Source: Shimia gijangensis (GTDB lineage Bacteria > Pseudomonadota > Alphaproteobacteria > Rhodobacterales > Rhodobacteraceae). Taken from it: a stretch of DNA of 64,000 nucleotides. The position numbers and the translations under genes are program-made. The stretch lies in assembly GCF_900142085.1 (NCBI RefSeq), contig NZ_FQZQ01000011.1:1-64000 (forward strand), written 5' to 3'. Positions 10,056-19,139 of the stretch are shown piece after piece (the first letter of the stretch is position 1; every line of letters begins with the position of its first letter). The notes below the pieces were generated by a model. It searched no databases, was not told the origin of the DNA, and worked only from the letters and a program-made list of their open reading frames with translations.

Positions 10056-11243
10056 ATGGCTGAACATCTGAAACGGCGTGTTGGACTTGGGTTGCTGACG
10101 GCCTATGGCGTCGGGGTTATGGTTGGGGCCGGTATCTATGTTCTGGTCGGGGCTGTGGCGGGTGAAGCCGGACTTTGGGCGCCGATGGCTTTTCTTCTCG
10201 CAGGGGTGATCGCTGCGCCAACCGCGCTCAGCTATTCAGAGTTTTCATCGCGCATTCCCGAAGCTGCCGGAGAGGCGGCCTTTGTGGGCAAGAGCCTGAA
10301 TTCGCAAACTCTGGCCGTGCTGGTGGGGCTGGCCATTGTCGCCGTTGGCATGATTTCGGCGGCGGCGGTTCTGCGGGGCGGTGTCGGCTATCTTACCATC
10401 GTTCTGGATGTGCCCTGGGGCTGGTCCATCGTTGGGATCGGGGCGGCGCTGACGGCGGTGGCAATTTTTGGCGTCATGGAAAGCCTGTCGTTAGCCGCCG
10501 TGTTTACAGTGGTGGAATTGCTGGGGTTGGTTTTGGTGGTCTGGGCCGGCATGACCGCGCCCGCGGTGCCCGATTGGACGGCATTGCCAGCGCCGGTTTG
10601 GACCGGGATCGGGGCCGGGGCGGTGCTCGCGTTTTTTGCCTTTATCGGCTTTGAAGACATCGTGAACATGGCCGAAGAGGTCTCAAACCCCGAGCGCACG
10701 ATGCCGCGGGCTATTTTAATCGCGCTGGGCGTGACAACTTTGATTTATGCGCTGGTCGCAGTGGCCACGGTTCGCGCTGTGCCTTTGTCGCTTTTGGCAG
10801 GTAGTGAAAAGCCTTTGGCTTTGGTGTGGCAGATCGGTATGGGCGGGGACGGGCGGTTTTTGTCATCCATCGCCGTGTTTGCCGCCCTGAATGGCGTGTT
10901 GGCACAGATTGTCATGGCCAGCCGCGTTTTGTTTGGTCTTGGGCGGCGCACGCCGTTTCTGGCGGTGTTCCACCATGCCCATCCGCGTACCGGCACGCCG
11001 GTTTTGGCCAGCCTGTTGGTTGGGGGCGCGGTGATTGTCGCGGCGCTGTTTTTGAATGTTAGTGTTTTGGCCGAAGCCACATCACAAATCCTTTTGACAG
11101 TGTTTGTGATTGTAAACTTCGCCCTGATTGTGTTGAAACGTAAAAACCCCGAAGCACCGTTTCGGGTGCCGATGATTGTGCCGGTGAGCGGTTTGATCCT
11201 TTCGGCGGCGGCTTTGGCCTTTAATCTGGTGGATGTCTTATGA
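10056..11243 (+). CDS. APC-superfamily amino acid permease
   Basis: 395 residues from the ATG at 10056; a GTG at 10041 would add five residues. About 11-12 hydrophobic segments. The first carries GVMVGAGIYVLVG, the unwound helix-1 substrate motif of APC carriers. FAFIGFEDIVNMAEEVSNPERTMPRA is the usual helix 6-7 region (read as FIGFEDIVNMAEE plus NPERTMPRA). The family imports or exchanges amino acids or amines; the substrate is not readable. It sits inside the dcw cluster between murC and murB, and its stop overlaps the next start (ATGA), so it appears co-transcribed with the DUF2484 genes. Confidence 0.85.
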   Translation: MAEHLKRRVGLGLLTAYGVGVMVGAGIYVLVGAVAGEAGLWAPMAFLLAGVIAAPTALSYSEFSSRIPEAAGEAAFVGKSLNSQTLAVLVGLAIVAVGMISAAAVLRGGVGYLTIVLDVPWGWSIVGIGAALTAVAIFGVMESLSLAAVFTVVELLGLVLVVWAGMTAPAVPDWTALPAPVWTGIGAGAVLAFFAFIGFEDIVNMAEEVSNPERTMPRAILIALGVTTLIYALVAVATVRAVPLSLLAGSEKPLALVWQIGMGGDGRFLSSIAVFAALNGVLAQIVMASRVLFGLGRRTPFLAVFHHAHPRTGTPVLASLLVGGAVIVAALFLNVSVLAEATSQILLTVFVIVNFALIVLKRKNPEAPFRVPMIVPVSGLILSAAALAFNLVDVL

Positions 11244-11494
11244 CCCTTTCCCTGATCCTTGCGTGTTTTTGGGTGGTGGCGGCGACGGTGGTGGCGATGC
11301 TGCCCATGCGACGGCAATATGTACCCGGCGTGGCCTTGTTGCTTGCGGCCCCGGTCCTGATCGGGGCGATCTGGTGGGACTATGGCATGTGGGTCGGGCT
11401 GGCGGCGCTGTTTGCCTTTGTGTCGATGTTCCGCAACCCGTTGCGATACCTGTGGAAACGCGCGCGCGGTGAAAAACCGGAGCTGCCGGAATGA
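11240..11494 (+). CDS. DUF2484 small membrane protein, copy 1
   Basis: 84 residues with two to three hydrophobic segments (LSLILACFWVVAATVVAML, VALLLAAPVLIGAIWW, WVGLAALFAFVSMF) and a basic C terminus (NPLRYLWKRARGEK). It resembles the DUF2484 family found next to murB in Rhodobacteraceae (assignment from memory of the family and its location). Starts four bases inside the permease stop and overlaps the next DUF2484 gene by four bases. Function unknown; its position in the dcw operon suggests an envelope or division role, which is an inference only. Confidence 0.75.
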   Translation: MTLSLILACFWVVAATVVAMLPMRRQYVPGVALLLAAPVLIGAIWWDYGMWVGLAALFAFVSMFRNPLRYLWKRARGEKPELPE

Positions 11495-11742
11495 ACCTGT
11501 CGTTGATCCTGGCGTTGATCTGGATGCTGGCGGCAAACGTGCGCGCCATGTTTCCCAGCAAAGACAACCTGTGGAGATTTGCCTATGGGCTGATCGCCAT
11601 CGGGGTGCCGATCCTGATCTATGTGTGGTGGCAAAATGGCATCTGGATCGCGCTGGTTTTCCTCGTGGCTGCGATGTGGATCATGCGCTGGCCGGTGATT
11701 TATACGTGGCGCTGGATCAAAGAGCGGCTGGTAAGATCTTAA
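11491..11742 (+). CDS. DUF2484 small membrane protein, copy 2
   Basis: 83 residues, clearly related to the gene just upstream. Both begin MxLSLILAxxWxxAA, share a central WW..G.W segment (VWWQNGIWIALVFLVA) and end in a basic tail (IKERLVRS, preceded by RWPVIYTWRW). It overlaps copy 1 by four bases, so the pair looks like an old tandem duplication. Murb follows 60 bases later with its own AAGGAG ribosome site. Function unknown. Confidence 0.75.
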   Translation: MNLSLILALIWMLAANVRAMFPSKDNLWRFAYGLIAIGVPILIYVWWQNGIWIALVFLVAAMWIMRWPVIYTWRWIKERLVRS

Positions 11743-11802
11743 CGGGCTTGCCTTTGTGCATGCCCTCGCGCAAAACCCGCCCCAATCAAGGAGCGCTTCC
11801 AC

Positions 11803-12726
11803 ATGACCCAAATGCCAGACGTTCGCGGCAAGTTGACCGAGCAGCGGTTGCTGTCCGATCTGACGTGGTTGCGTGTGGGCGGGCCTGCGGATTGGCTGTT
11901 TCAGCCGGCGGATGTGGACGATCTGGCGGCATTTCTGTGCGCCCTTCCTGAGGATGTGTCGGTGTTTCCCATGGGGGTTGGATCGAACCTGATTGTGCGG
12001 GACGGGGGCTTGCGGGCGGTGGTAGTCCGCATGGGCCGGGGGTTCAATGGCATTGAAGTTGACGGCAATCGCGTGACGGCGGGTGTGGCCGCGCTGGATG
12101 CGCATGTGGCGCGGAAAGCCGCAGAAGGCGGCGTGGATCTTACATTCCTGCGTACCATTCCCGGTGCAATCGGTGGCGCGGTCAGGATGAATGCGGGCTG
12201 TTATGGATCCTACGTGGCGGATGTGTTTGTCAGTGCACGTGCGGTGACGCGCGCGGGCGAGATTGTTACGCTGAGCGCAGAAGACCTTAACTTTCAGTAC
12301 CGCCAAACCGATTTGCCCGAAGGCTGGGTGATTTTTGAGGCCACATTCGAAGGCCCCTCTGGCGATCCCGAGGTCCTGGCCACGCGCATGGCGGACCAGT
12401 TGGCCAAGCGGGACGCGACGCAACCGACCAAAGATCGCACAGCCGGCAGCACGTTTCGAAATCCGGCTGGATTTTCCAGCACGGGGCAGGCGGATGACGT
12501 GCATGACCTGAAGGCCTGGAAGCTGATTGATGATGCCGGAATGCGCGGCGCGACAGTGGGTGGCGCGCAGATGAGCGAAAAGCATTCGAACTTTATGATC
12601 AACACAGGTGACGCAACTGCCGCAGATCTGGAAAATCTTGGCGAAGAGGTCAGAAAAAAGGTTTTCCAAAACAGCGGAATAACGCTAGTATGGGAAATTA
12701 TGCGCGTCGGCGAAACGAACGCGTAA
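11803..12726 (+). CDS. murB: UDP-N-acetylenolpyruvoylglucosamine reductase MurB
   Basis: 307-residue FAD-dependent cytoplasmic enzyme that reduces UDP-GlcNAc-enolpyruvate to UDP-MurNAc. The FAD-binding [16 protein letters not shown] and [19 protein letters not shown] segments are characteristic. In the C-terminal half, TAGSTFRNP carries the catalytic serine region and [15 protein letters not shown] follows, as in type II MurB enzymes. The start ATG at 11803 has AAGGAG at 11788-11793. Eighty-odd bases separate it from ddl. Confidence 0.96.
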   Translation: MTQMPDVRGKLTEQRLLSDLTWLRVGGPADWLFQPADVDDLAAFLCALPEDVSVFPMGVGSNLIVRDGGLRAVVVRMGRGFNGIEVDGNRVTAGVAALDAHVARKAAEGGVDLTFLRTIPGAIGGAVRMNAGCYGSYVADVFVSARAVTRAGEIVTLSAEDLNFQYRQTDLPEGWVIFEATFEGPSGDPEVLATRMADQLAKRDATQPTKDRTAGSTFRNPAGFSSTGQADDVHDLKAWKLIDDAGMRGATVGGAQMSEKHSNFMINTGDATAADLENLGEEVRKKVFQNSGITLVWEIMRVGETNA

Positions 12727-12812
12727 AAAACGCCGGACCACAAACATAAAAAACGGCCGGATAAGACAATAAAACAGAGCCAAAAGGCTCGGGACATTGA
12801 GGCACATTGGGT

Positions 12813-13727
12813 ATGTCGAGCAGGACAAGCCCCAAAGTTGCGGTATTAATGGGTGGACCCTCGGCTGAGCGCGAGGTGTCGTTGACATCCGGACGAGAAT
12901 GCGTGGCCGCGCTGCGGGAAAGTGGATTCGAAGTGATTGAGGTCGATGCAGGCCCCGATCTTGCTGTGCGTCTTGCGGACATTCAACCCGATGTGGTGTT
13001 CAACGCCTTGCATGGCCGCTGGGGCGAAGATGGTTGCGTGCAGGGTATCCTTGAGTGGATGCAAATTCCCTATACCCACTCCGGCGTGCTGGCATCTGCT
13101 TTGGCGATGGACAAGCAAAGATCAAAGGATGTTTTCCGCGCGGCAGGTTTGCCGGTGATGGACAGTATCATCGCCCCCCGCGATGAGGTGAAGGCCCGCC
13201 ATGTGATGGACCCGCCTTATGTGGTGAAGCCCAATAACGAAGGGTCCTCTGTTGGCGTCTATCTGGTCAATGAGGCAGCCAATGGCCCGCCGCAATTGTC
13301 GGATGACATGCCGGATCAGGTGATGGTTGAAACCTTTGCGCCGGGGCGCGAGTTAACAACAACAGTGATGGGGGACCGTGCGCTGACGGTCACGGATATC
13401 CTGACCGACGGCTGGTATGACTATGACGCCAAGTACAAGGAGGGCGGGTCGCGCCACATTGTGCCTGCGGATGTGCCGCAAGAGATTTTCGATGCTTGTT
13501 TGAGCTATGCCGTGCGCGCCCATGAGGCACTGGGCTGTCGCGGCGTAAGCCGTACGGATTTTCGTTGGGATGAAACACGCGGGCTGGACGGGTTGATCCT
13601 GTTGGAGACCAACACGCAGCCCGGCATGACGCCGACCTCTCTGGCGCCTGAACAAGGCCATGCGATTGACATGGATTTCGCCGCGTTCTGCGCGTGGATG
13701 GTGGAGGATGCATCGTGCAACAGATGA
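12813..13727 (+). CDS. ddl: D-alanine--D-alanine ligase Ddl
   Basis: 304 residues from the ATG at 12813, which has GAGG at 12799-12802; a TTG two codons upstream is too close to that site. An ATP-grasp enzyme that joins two D-alanines for the peptidoglycan stem. VLMGGPSAEREVSL is the N-terminal family signature. KPNNEGSSVGVYLV is the ATP-grasp lysine and serine loop. RTDFRWDE and LETNTQPGMTPTSL provide the metal-binding acidic residues and the final substrate loop. The 3' end overlaps the ftsQ start. Confidence 0.96.
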   Translation: MSSRTSPKVAVLMGGPSAEREVSLTSGRECVAALRESGFEVIEVDAGPDLAVRLADIQPDVVFNALHGRWGEDGCVQGILEWMQIPYTHSGVLASALAMDKQRSKDVFRAAGLPVMDSIIAPRDEVKARHVMDPPYVVKPNNEGSSVGVYLVNEAANGPPQLSDDMPDQVMVETFAPGRELTTTVMGDRALTVTDILTDGWYDYDAKYKEGGSRHIVPADVPQEIFDACLSYAVRAHEALGCRGVSRTDFRWDETRGLDGLILLETNTQPGMTPTSLAPEQGHAIDMDFAAFCAWMVEDASCNR

Positions 13728-14590
13728 GCGCGAAATGTGATCCGGCCCCGTCAAAATGGGCTTACAAGTATCAGCGCCTGATGCTGACGCCGTTGTTTCG
13801 GTTGTTTCTGCGGGTGTTTTTGCCGTTCTCTTTAGTGTTTCTGGCAGCGGGCATCTGGTTGTCGGATGAAAAACACCGCGATCGGTTGGTGATGGCCGTC
13901 AACGACATTCGCACCAGCATTGAAACCCGGCCCGAATTTATGGTCAACGTCATGGCCATTGATGGGGCCAGCATTGGCATTGCGGAAGACATTCGCGACA
14001 TTGTTCCGATCGATTTCCCGATCAGCTCGTTTGATCTCGAACTAGAGCATCTGCAGGATCAGATCGCGGGATTGCCTGCTGTTGCATCCGCAACTGTGCG
14101 TATTCGCCCCGGTGGCATCATGCAGGTGACGGTGACAGAACGCGACCCGGTGATCTTGTGGCGGACCCGTCAGGGGCTGGATCTGGTTGATGAGAATGGC
14201 TTTGTCGTGGCGCGCGCGAAGACCCGGCAACTGCATTCGGGCATGCCATTGATGGCCGGAGAAGGCGCCGAAACCCATGTGGTCGAAGCGCTGACGATTT
14301 ATGCCGCTGCCGGTCCGTTGTCGCGCCGCATGCGTGGCGTTGTCCGCATGGGAGAAAGACGTTGGGACGTGGTTTTGGACCGTGGCCAACGCATCATGCT
14401 GCCCGAAACAGGGGCAGTTCAGGCATTGGAAAGGGTCATTGCGCTGAGTCAGGCGCAGGACATGCTTTCAAGAGATCTCGAGGTGGTGGACATGCGACTG
14501 GCAAACCGCCCGACGATCCGCATTGCGCCACGTGCCGTGGAAGAATGGTGGCGCATTCGTCAAATACAGGTTGGAAAGACAAAAGAATGA
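13715..14590 (+). CDS. ftsQ: Cell division protein FtsQ
   Basis: A bitopic inner-membrane divisome protein that links early and late division proteins. Three in-frame starts exist (13694, the GTG at 13715, and an ATG at 13724 in an ATGA overlap with ddl). The GTG at 13715 is preferred because GGAGG at 13703-13707 is seven bases before it, giving 291 residues. A short basic N terminus (KWAYKYQRL) precedes one membrane segment (LRVFLPFSLVFLAAGIWL). A POTRA domain follows (VRIRPGGIMQVTVTERDPV) and then the FtsQ/DivIB beta domain. Stops inside the ftsA start (ATGA). Confidence 0.92.
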   Translation: MQQMSAKCDPAPSKWAYKYQRLMLTPLFRLFLRVFLPFSLVFLAAGIWLSDEKHRDRLVMAVNDIRTSIETRPEFMVNVMAIDGASIGIAEDIRDIVPIDFPISSFDLELEHLQDQIAGLPAVASATVRIRPGGIMQVTVTERDPVILWRTRQGLDLVDENGFVVARAKTRQLHSGMPLMAGEGAETHVVEALTIYAAAGPLSRRMRGVVRMGERRWDVVLDRGQRIMLPETGAVQALERVIALSQAQDMLSRDLEVVDMRLANRPTIRIAPRAVEEWWRIRQIQVGKTKE

Positions 14591-15921
14591 TCGAGCTTTA
14601 TGAATCCCAGCGCGCCATGCGCAATATGCGCAAAGCGGCCATGCAACGCGGTGTTGTGGCAGTTCTGGATGTGGGCAGTTCCAAGATTGCCTGTCTGGTT
14701 CTGCGGTTTGACGGCTCGGAAAAGCTGGCTGAGGCGGATGGCATTGGCCCGATGGCGGGGCAAAGCGGATTTCGCGTGATTGGCGCGGCAACGACGCGGT
14801 CCCGCGGGGTGCGTTTTGGCGAGATTGACGCCATGCAGGAAACCGAGCGCGCCATTCGTACAGCGCTTCAGGCCGCCCAAAAGATGGCCAATATCCGGGT
14901 CGACCATGTGATTGCCTGTTTTTCCGGAGCAGAGCCGCGTTCTTATGGGCTTGCGGCATCGATTGACCTTGAGGGTCATATCGTGACCGAGCAGGATGTG
15001 GCGCGGGTGCTGGCCGAATGTGATGTGCCGGAATACGGGGCAGGGCGCGAAGTGCTGCACGCCCAACCGGTGAATTTCGCATTGGACAACAGATCAGGTC
15101 TGTCTGATCCACGTGGTCAGATGGGCCAGCAATTGGCCACGGACATGCATATGATGACGGTCGACGCGACTGCTGTGCAGAACCTGGCGCAATGTGTGAA
15201 ACGGTGCGATCTGGAACTGGCGGGGATTGCGTCCTCGGCCTATGTCGCCGGTCTGTCAGCCATGGTCGAAGATGAACAAGAGCTGGGCGCGGCCTGTATT
15301 GATCTGGGCGGCGGGTCGACCAGCATTTCGATCTTTATGAAAAAGCATATGATCTATGCCGACGCGGTACGCATGGGCGGCGATCACGTGACCAGCGACA
15401 TCTCGATGGGCTTGCAGGTGCCTGCGGCGACTGCCGAGCGGATCAAGACATTCTATGGCGGGGTGCATGCCACCGGTATGGATGACCGCGAGATGATCGA
15501 GCTTGAGGGCGAGACGGGCGATTGGGAACATGACCGTCGCACCGTGAGCCGGGCCGAGCTGATCGGCATCATGCGCCCAAGGGTCGAAGAAATTCTGGAA
15601 GAAGTCCGCGCGCGCCTTGATGCCGCCGGGTTCGAACATCTGCCCAGCCAGCAGATTGTCCTGACGGGCGGCGGTAGCCAAATTCCGGGTCTGGACGGGC
15701 TGGCCTCTAAGATTTTAGGTCAACAAGTGCGCTTGGGACGTCCAATGCGGGTGCACGGGCTGCCACAGGCCGCAACCGGGCCGGGGTTTGCCGGAGCGGT
15801 TGGCATGTGTCTGTTTGCCACCCATCCACAGGATGAATGGTGGGATTTTGATTTGCCGGTTGAGCGCTATCCGTCACGCACCATCAAGCGCGCCGTCAAA
15901 TGGTTCCGTGACAACTGGTAA
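14587..15921 (+). CDS. ftsA: Cell division protein FtsA
   Basis: 444 residues from the ATG that overlaps the ftsQ stop; the frame is open further upstream but that part is out-of-frame ftsQ. An actin-like ATPase that tethers FtsZ to the membrane. Phosphate-1 loop VLDVGSSKIACLVL, phosphate-2 CIDLGGGSTSISIF and adenosine segment LTGGGSQIPGLDGL are all present. The family-specific 1C domain lies between. It ends in an amphipathic helix (TIKRAVKWFRDNW) that serves as the membrane-targeting sequence. Coupled to ftsQ; 347 bases separate it from ftsZ. Confidence 0.96.
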   Translation: MIELYESQRAMRNMRKAAMQRGVVAVLDVGSSKIACLVLRFDGSEKLAEADGIGPMAGQSGFRVIGAATTRSRGVRFGEIDAMQETERAIRTALQAAQKMANIRVDHVIACFSGAEPRSYGLAASIDLEGHIVTEQDVARVLAECDVPEYGAGREVLHAQPVNFALDNRSGLSDPRGQMGQQLATDMHMMTVDATAVQNLAQCVKRCDLELAGIASSAYVAGLSAMVEDEQELGAACIDLGGGSTSISIFMKKHMIYADAVRMGGDHVTSDISMGLQVPAATAERIKTFYGGVHATGMDDREMIELEGETGDWEHDRRTVSRAELIGIMRPRVEEILEEVRARLDAAGFEHLPSQQIVLTGGGSQIPGLDGLASKILGQQVRLGRPMRVHGLPQAATGPGFAGAVGMCLFATHPQDEWWDFDLPVERYPSRTIKRAVKWFRDNW

Positions 15922-15973
15922 GGTGTTGAAAAGGCGGATTTGGGGGTGACGAGCGGGTCTGATTGGCCTAAAG

Positions 15974-15982
15974 TTATCCACA
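15974..15982 (+). promoter_or_regulatory. Consensus DnaA box (TTATCCACA)
   Basis: A nine-base perfect match to TTATNCACA, located 53 bases after the ftsA stop and about 290 bases before the ftsZ start. A chance occurrence is possible, but it falls in the ftsZ control region. Confidence 0.5.
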
Positions 15983-16045
15983 ACCGCTGGGACAAGCGGA
16001 TCAAGGCGACCGAGCAGAGGTCTCTGAAATAAATTATTGAAGCCT

Positions 16046-16080
16046 CCCGGCCGTGTTGCGAGCCGGGCTTTCTGGCTTTT
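16046..16080 (+). terminator. Possible weak terminator after ftsA
   Basis: CCCGGC / GCCGGG stem with a ten-base spacer, followed by a mixed T-rich stretch ending TTTT. The stem is short and the T run is interrupted, so it may only attenuate. Confidence 0.35.
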
Positions 16081-16268
16081 GTGTGCCTAATTGCCATGAA
16101 CCGCAATATCTGCTCATTTCGGCGAAATCCTGCGAGATTCTACGAAAATCTGTCCATATTTCGTGGGTAATGATGCTTTTTTTGATGACGATTAATAAGA
16201 GCTTCGCTAATAATGACCCTAATTGGCAGAAAAATGCCCGAAAAGGGCGATACAGACAGGCGGACATT

Positions 16269-17897
16269 ATGACCTTGAATTTGACGATGCCCGAACAGGC
16301 AGACCTGAAGCCCCGTATCTCGGTGTTTGGAGTAGGTGGTGCCGGTGGCAACGCTGTGAACAACATGATCGAAAAGGCGCTGGATGGCGTGGATTTCGTT
16401 GTGGCCAACACAGACGCGCAGGCGCTTCAGCAAAGCAAATCAGCAGGCCGCATCCAGTTGGGTGTGAAAGTGACCGAAGGTTTGGGCGCAGGGGCGCGCG
16501 CAACCGTTGGGGCCGCTGCCGCTGAAGAAAGCATCGAAGAAATCGTAGACCAGCTGGCGGGCGCACACATGTGCTTTATCACCGCTGGCATGGGCGGCGG
16601 CACCGGAACGGGTGCTGCTCCAATCATCGCACAGGCCGCCCGTGAACTGGGTGTTCTGACCGTTGGCGTTGTGACCAAACCCTTCCAGTTTGAAGGCGCC
16701 AAGCGGATGCGTCAGGCCGAAGAGGGTGTCGAAGCCCTACAAAAGGTTGTCGACACGCTGATCATCATTCCCAACCAGAACCTGTTCCGTCTGGCCACTG
16801 AAAAGACCACGTTCACCGAGGCGTTCAGCCTCGCGGATGACGTGTTGTACCAGGGTGTCAAAGGCGTCACCGACCTGATGGTGCGTCCGGGTCTGATCAA
16901 CCTCGACTTTGCCGACGTTCGCGCTGTGATGGATGAGATGGGCAAAGCCATGATGGGTACCGGTGAAGCCACTGGCGAAGATCGCGCCATTCAGGCCGCC
17001 GAAAAGGCCATTGCCAACCCGCTGTTGGACGAAATCAGCCTGCGCGGCGCCAAAGGTGTTCTGATCAATATCACTGGTGGCCACGATCTGACATTGTTCG
17101 AACTGGACGAAGCCGCCAACCGCATTCGCGAAGAGGTGGACCCAGACGCCAACATCATCGTGGGTTCGACCCTGGATGAAGACATCGACGGTGGTATGCG
17201 CGTGTCAGTGGTCGCCACTGGAATTGATGCGCTTGAGGTTCCGGCCGACATTCCGGTACGCCGCCCAATGCGTGCGCCACTTGAGCCGCATGTTCTGGAA
17301 CAACCAGTAGAAGAGACACTAGCCGCGGAGATCGTGGCCGAGGTTGAAGACGCGCCGTCTCACATCGCGCCAGAGCCGACTCTGTTTGGTGATATGGATG
17401 CTGAGCGCGCCGCTGCCGAAGAGCAGATGGAAGACATCTTTGAAGACGCCTCCGAGCCGGTGGCTTTTGAGTCTTCTGATGATTTGCCACCGCCCGCTTA
17501 TCAGCCGCGCGTCGCGCCGTTCCCGGCGCAGCAGGCCAGCGTTTACGAAGAAGACGAAGTTGAAGAGTTTGTGGCCCCCAAGGCTCCGGCATTGGGAACA
17601 CCGTCGCCAGAAGTTTTGCAGCGCCTGAGAACGGCAGCTGGCAAGGCCGGCGGCGCGGCGCCTGCGCGTCCAGCTGTTGCGGCTGAGCCCGAACTGAGTG
17701 AAGAGCCTCGGCGTGGTGGGTTTGGATTGAACTCATTGATTGGCCGCATGACCGGTCATGCCGGTGAGGGGCAGCGTCCTGCGCAGCCACAAATGCGCCA
17801 GCAGCCAGCCGTTCAGGCGACCCAGCCTGAGGCGGAAGCAGACGAAGAAGCCGATCGCATTGAGATCCCGGCCTTCCTGCGTCGCCAAGCAAACTAA
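16269..17897 (+). CDS. ftsZ: Cell division protein FtsZ
   Basis: 542 residues from the ATG at 16269; the frame is open for 72 more codons upstream, but these look non-coding. A tubulin-like GTPase that forms the Z ring. Motifs: [14 protein letters not shown] at about 19-32, the GTP signature [10 protein letters not shown] at about 106-115, and the T7 loop region [11 protein letters not shown]. After the globular core (to about residue 325) comes a long acidic, alanine- and proline-rich linker of roughly 200 residues. The C-terminal peptide [11 protein letters not shown] binds FtsA. The long linker is usual for Rhodobacteraceae. A strong terminator follows. Confidence 0.97.
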   Translation: MTLNLTMPEQADLKPRISVFGVGGAGGNAVNNMIEKALDGVDFVVANTDAQALQQSKSAGRIQLGVKVTEGLGAGARATVGAAAAEESIEEIVDQLAGAHMCFITAGMGGGTGTGAAPIIAQAARELGVLTVGVVTKPFQFEGAKRMRQAEEGVEALQKVVDTLIIIPNQNLFRLATEKTTFTEAFSLADDVLYQGVKGVTDLMVRPGLINLDFADVRAVMDEMGKAMMGTGEATGEDRAIQAAEKAIANPLLDEISLRGAKGVLINITGGHDLTLFELDEAANRIREEVDPDANIIVGSTLDEDIDGGMRVSVVATGIDALEVPADIPVRRPMRAPLEPHVLEQPVEETLAAEIVAEVEDAPSHIAPEPTLFGDMDAERAAAEEQMEDIFEDASEPVAFESSDDLPPPAYQPRVAPFPAQQASVYEEDEVEEFVAPKAPALGTPSPEVLQRLRTAAGKAGGAAPARPAVAAEPELSEEPRRGGFGLNSLIGRMTGHAGEGQRPAQPQMRQQPAVQATQPEAEADEEADRIEIPAFLRRQAN

Positions 17898-17900
17898 AAC

Positions 17901-17916
17901 TGTAACATATGTTACA
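17901..17916. promoter_or_regulatory. 16-bp perfect palindrome after ftsZ
   Basis: TGTAACATATGTTACA reads identically on both strands. It lies three bases after the ftsZ stop and just before the terminator hairpin. It could be an operator for the lpxC side or part of the RNA 3' end structure. No regulator can be named. Confidence 0.5.
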
Positions 17917-17920
17917 GAAA

Positions 17921-17949
17921 AAAGACCGCCTGATGGGCGGTCTTTTTGT
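17921..17949 (+). terminator. Strong intrinsic terminator after ftsZ
   Basis: Perfect 10-bp stem AAAGACCGCC / GGCGGTCTTT with a five-base loop and a continuing T tract (TTTTTGTTTG). It closes the ftsQAZ part of the cluster, so lpxC must have its own promoter in 17950-18107. Confidence 0.92.
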
Positions 17950-18107
17950 TTGTTTACAGTAGTTTAAGTGCTATTGGGCGGCGTTTTGCCTATTGGGTGC
18001 AGGGATGTTTCAGGCCGTTGCAATGTTTGAGTTGAGAACCGCCGCCCTCTCAATTACTTCCAAGGTGCGGCAACAAATGGGGTGTGCCGCGTCGCAAGGG
18101 AAACATT

Positions 18108-19028
18108 GTGCAGAACACAGTCAAATCAGCTGTTCGCTTCACCGGAACCGGTCTTCACACCGGCGCACCAGTGACAATGACGATTCATCCGGCATCTGCG
18201 GATTATGGCATCTGGTTTCGCCGGTCCGACATTCTTGTCGGAGATGCGATGATCCCCGCGCGCTGGGATGTGGTTGAGCAGACTCCTCTTTGCACCCGAC
18301 TGATCAACAGCGCCGGTGCTTCGGTTTCGACCGTTGAGCACGTGATGGCCGCTTTGGCCGGAACCGGCGTGCACAACGTTCTGATCGAAATTGATGGCCC
18401 TGAAGTTCCTATTCTTGACGGAAGCTCGGCTGAATTTGTACGCGGCATTCTTGAGGCTGGCCTGGCAGTTCAGTCTGTGGAAATACGCGCGATAGAAATT
18501 CTGAAACCTGTGACTGTGACCCGCGATGGGGCATCGGCCACTTTGGTACCATCCAACAACCTCAAAATTGATTTCCACATTGATTTCGAAGACGAAGCCA
18601 TCGGTATTCAGGACAAATCGCTGACCATGGCCAACGGCAGTTTCGTGCGCGAACTGTGCGACAGCCGTACTTTCTGTCGCAAGTCCGACGTAGATGCCAT
18701 GCATGCCAGTGGTCTGGCTTTGGGTGGCACGCTGGAAAACGCCGTGGTTGTTGACGGTGACGATATTCTGAGCCCCGGTGGCCTGCGTCACAATGACGAA
18801 GCCGTGCGTCACAAAATGCTGGACGCTCTTGGTGATCTGTATCTGGCAGGCGCACCAATCCTTGGGAAATACACAGGTGTACGCGCCGGGCATGCTTTGA
18901 CAAATGCGCTTTTGCGCGAATTGTTCATGACTCCAGGCGCCTTCCGCATTGTGGAATGTGACGCGCATACCACCGCGCGTTTGCCGGGCGCAGGGGTGCA
19001 TTTGGCAGAAATTCCTGCCGTCGCATAA
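18108..19028 (+). CDS. lpxC: UDP-3-O-acyl-N-acetylglucosamine deacetylase LpxC
   Basis: 306 residues from the GTG at 18108 (AAGGGA six bases upstream); an earlier GTG at 18084 is possible but gives an unusual N terminus. A zinc amidase for the committed step of lipid A synthesis. E77-H78 in STVEHVMAAL give the catalytic base and first zinc ligand. H235 and D239 in RHKMLDALGDL are the other zinc ligands. H262 in AGHALTNAL is the catalytic histidine. The length equals the family norm. It lies directly after ftsZ, as in many proteobacteria. Confidence 0.96.
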   Translation: MQNTVKSAVRFTGTGLHTGAPVTMTIHPASADYGIWFRRSDILVGDAMIPARWDVVEQTPLCTRLINSAGASVSTVEHVMAALAGTGVHNVLIEIDGPEVPILDGSSAEFVRGILEAGLAVQSVEIRAIEILKPVTVTRDGASATLVPSNNLKIDFHIDFEDEAIGIQDKSLTMANGSFVRELCDSRTFCRKSDVDAMHASGLALGGTLENAVVVDGDDILSPGGLRHNDEAVRHKMLDALGDLYLAGAPILGKYTGVRAGHALTNALLRELFMTPGAFRIVECDAHTTARLPGAGVHLAEIPAVA

Positions 19029-19139
19029 GTCTGGACGCTGGAAATTTCACCAAAGGCGTTTTGCACCGTAAATTTCTATGCTAACAGCTTGTCAAAGGGT
19101 AGGGTAAGCCTACTGGATTGGAACAAGAGGTTGTGCAGT

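Larger units (their letters stand above)
15922..16268 (+). promoter_or_regulatory. Intergenic regulatory region between ftsA and ftsZ
   Basis: 347 bases without a gene. It contains a consensus DnaA box (15974-15982), a possible weak terminator hairpin (16046-16067), one GANTC site (GATTC at 16136-16140, the CcrM methylation target in alphaproteobacteria), and an AT-rich stretch at 16165-16215. The AT-rich stretch includes TTAA followed after seven bases by TTCG, a partial match to the CtrA consensus TTAA-N7-TTAA. ftsZ therefore appears to have its own promoter here; the exact promoter cannot be fixed by eye. Confidence 0.5.

Noticed and set aside
11380-12669. 429-residue minus-strand frame opposite murB
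   Set aside because: Antisense to murB, with no recognisable domain.
16053-16268. 72-codon N-terminal extension of ftsZ
   Set aside because: The added residues are low-complexity with no FtsZ similarity; the ATG at 16269 gives the standard N terminus.
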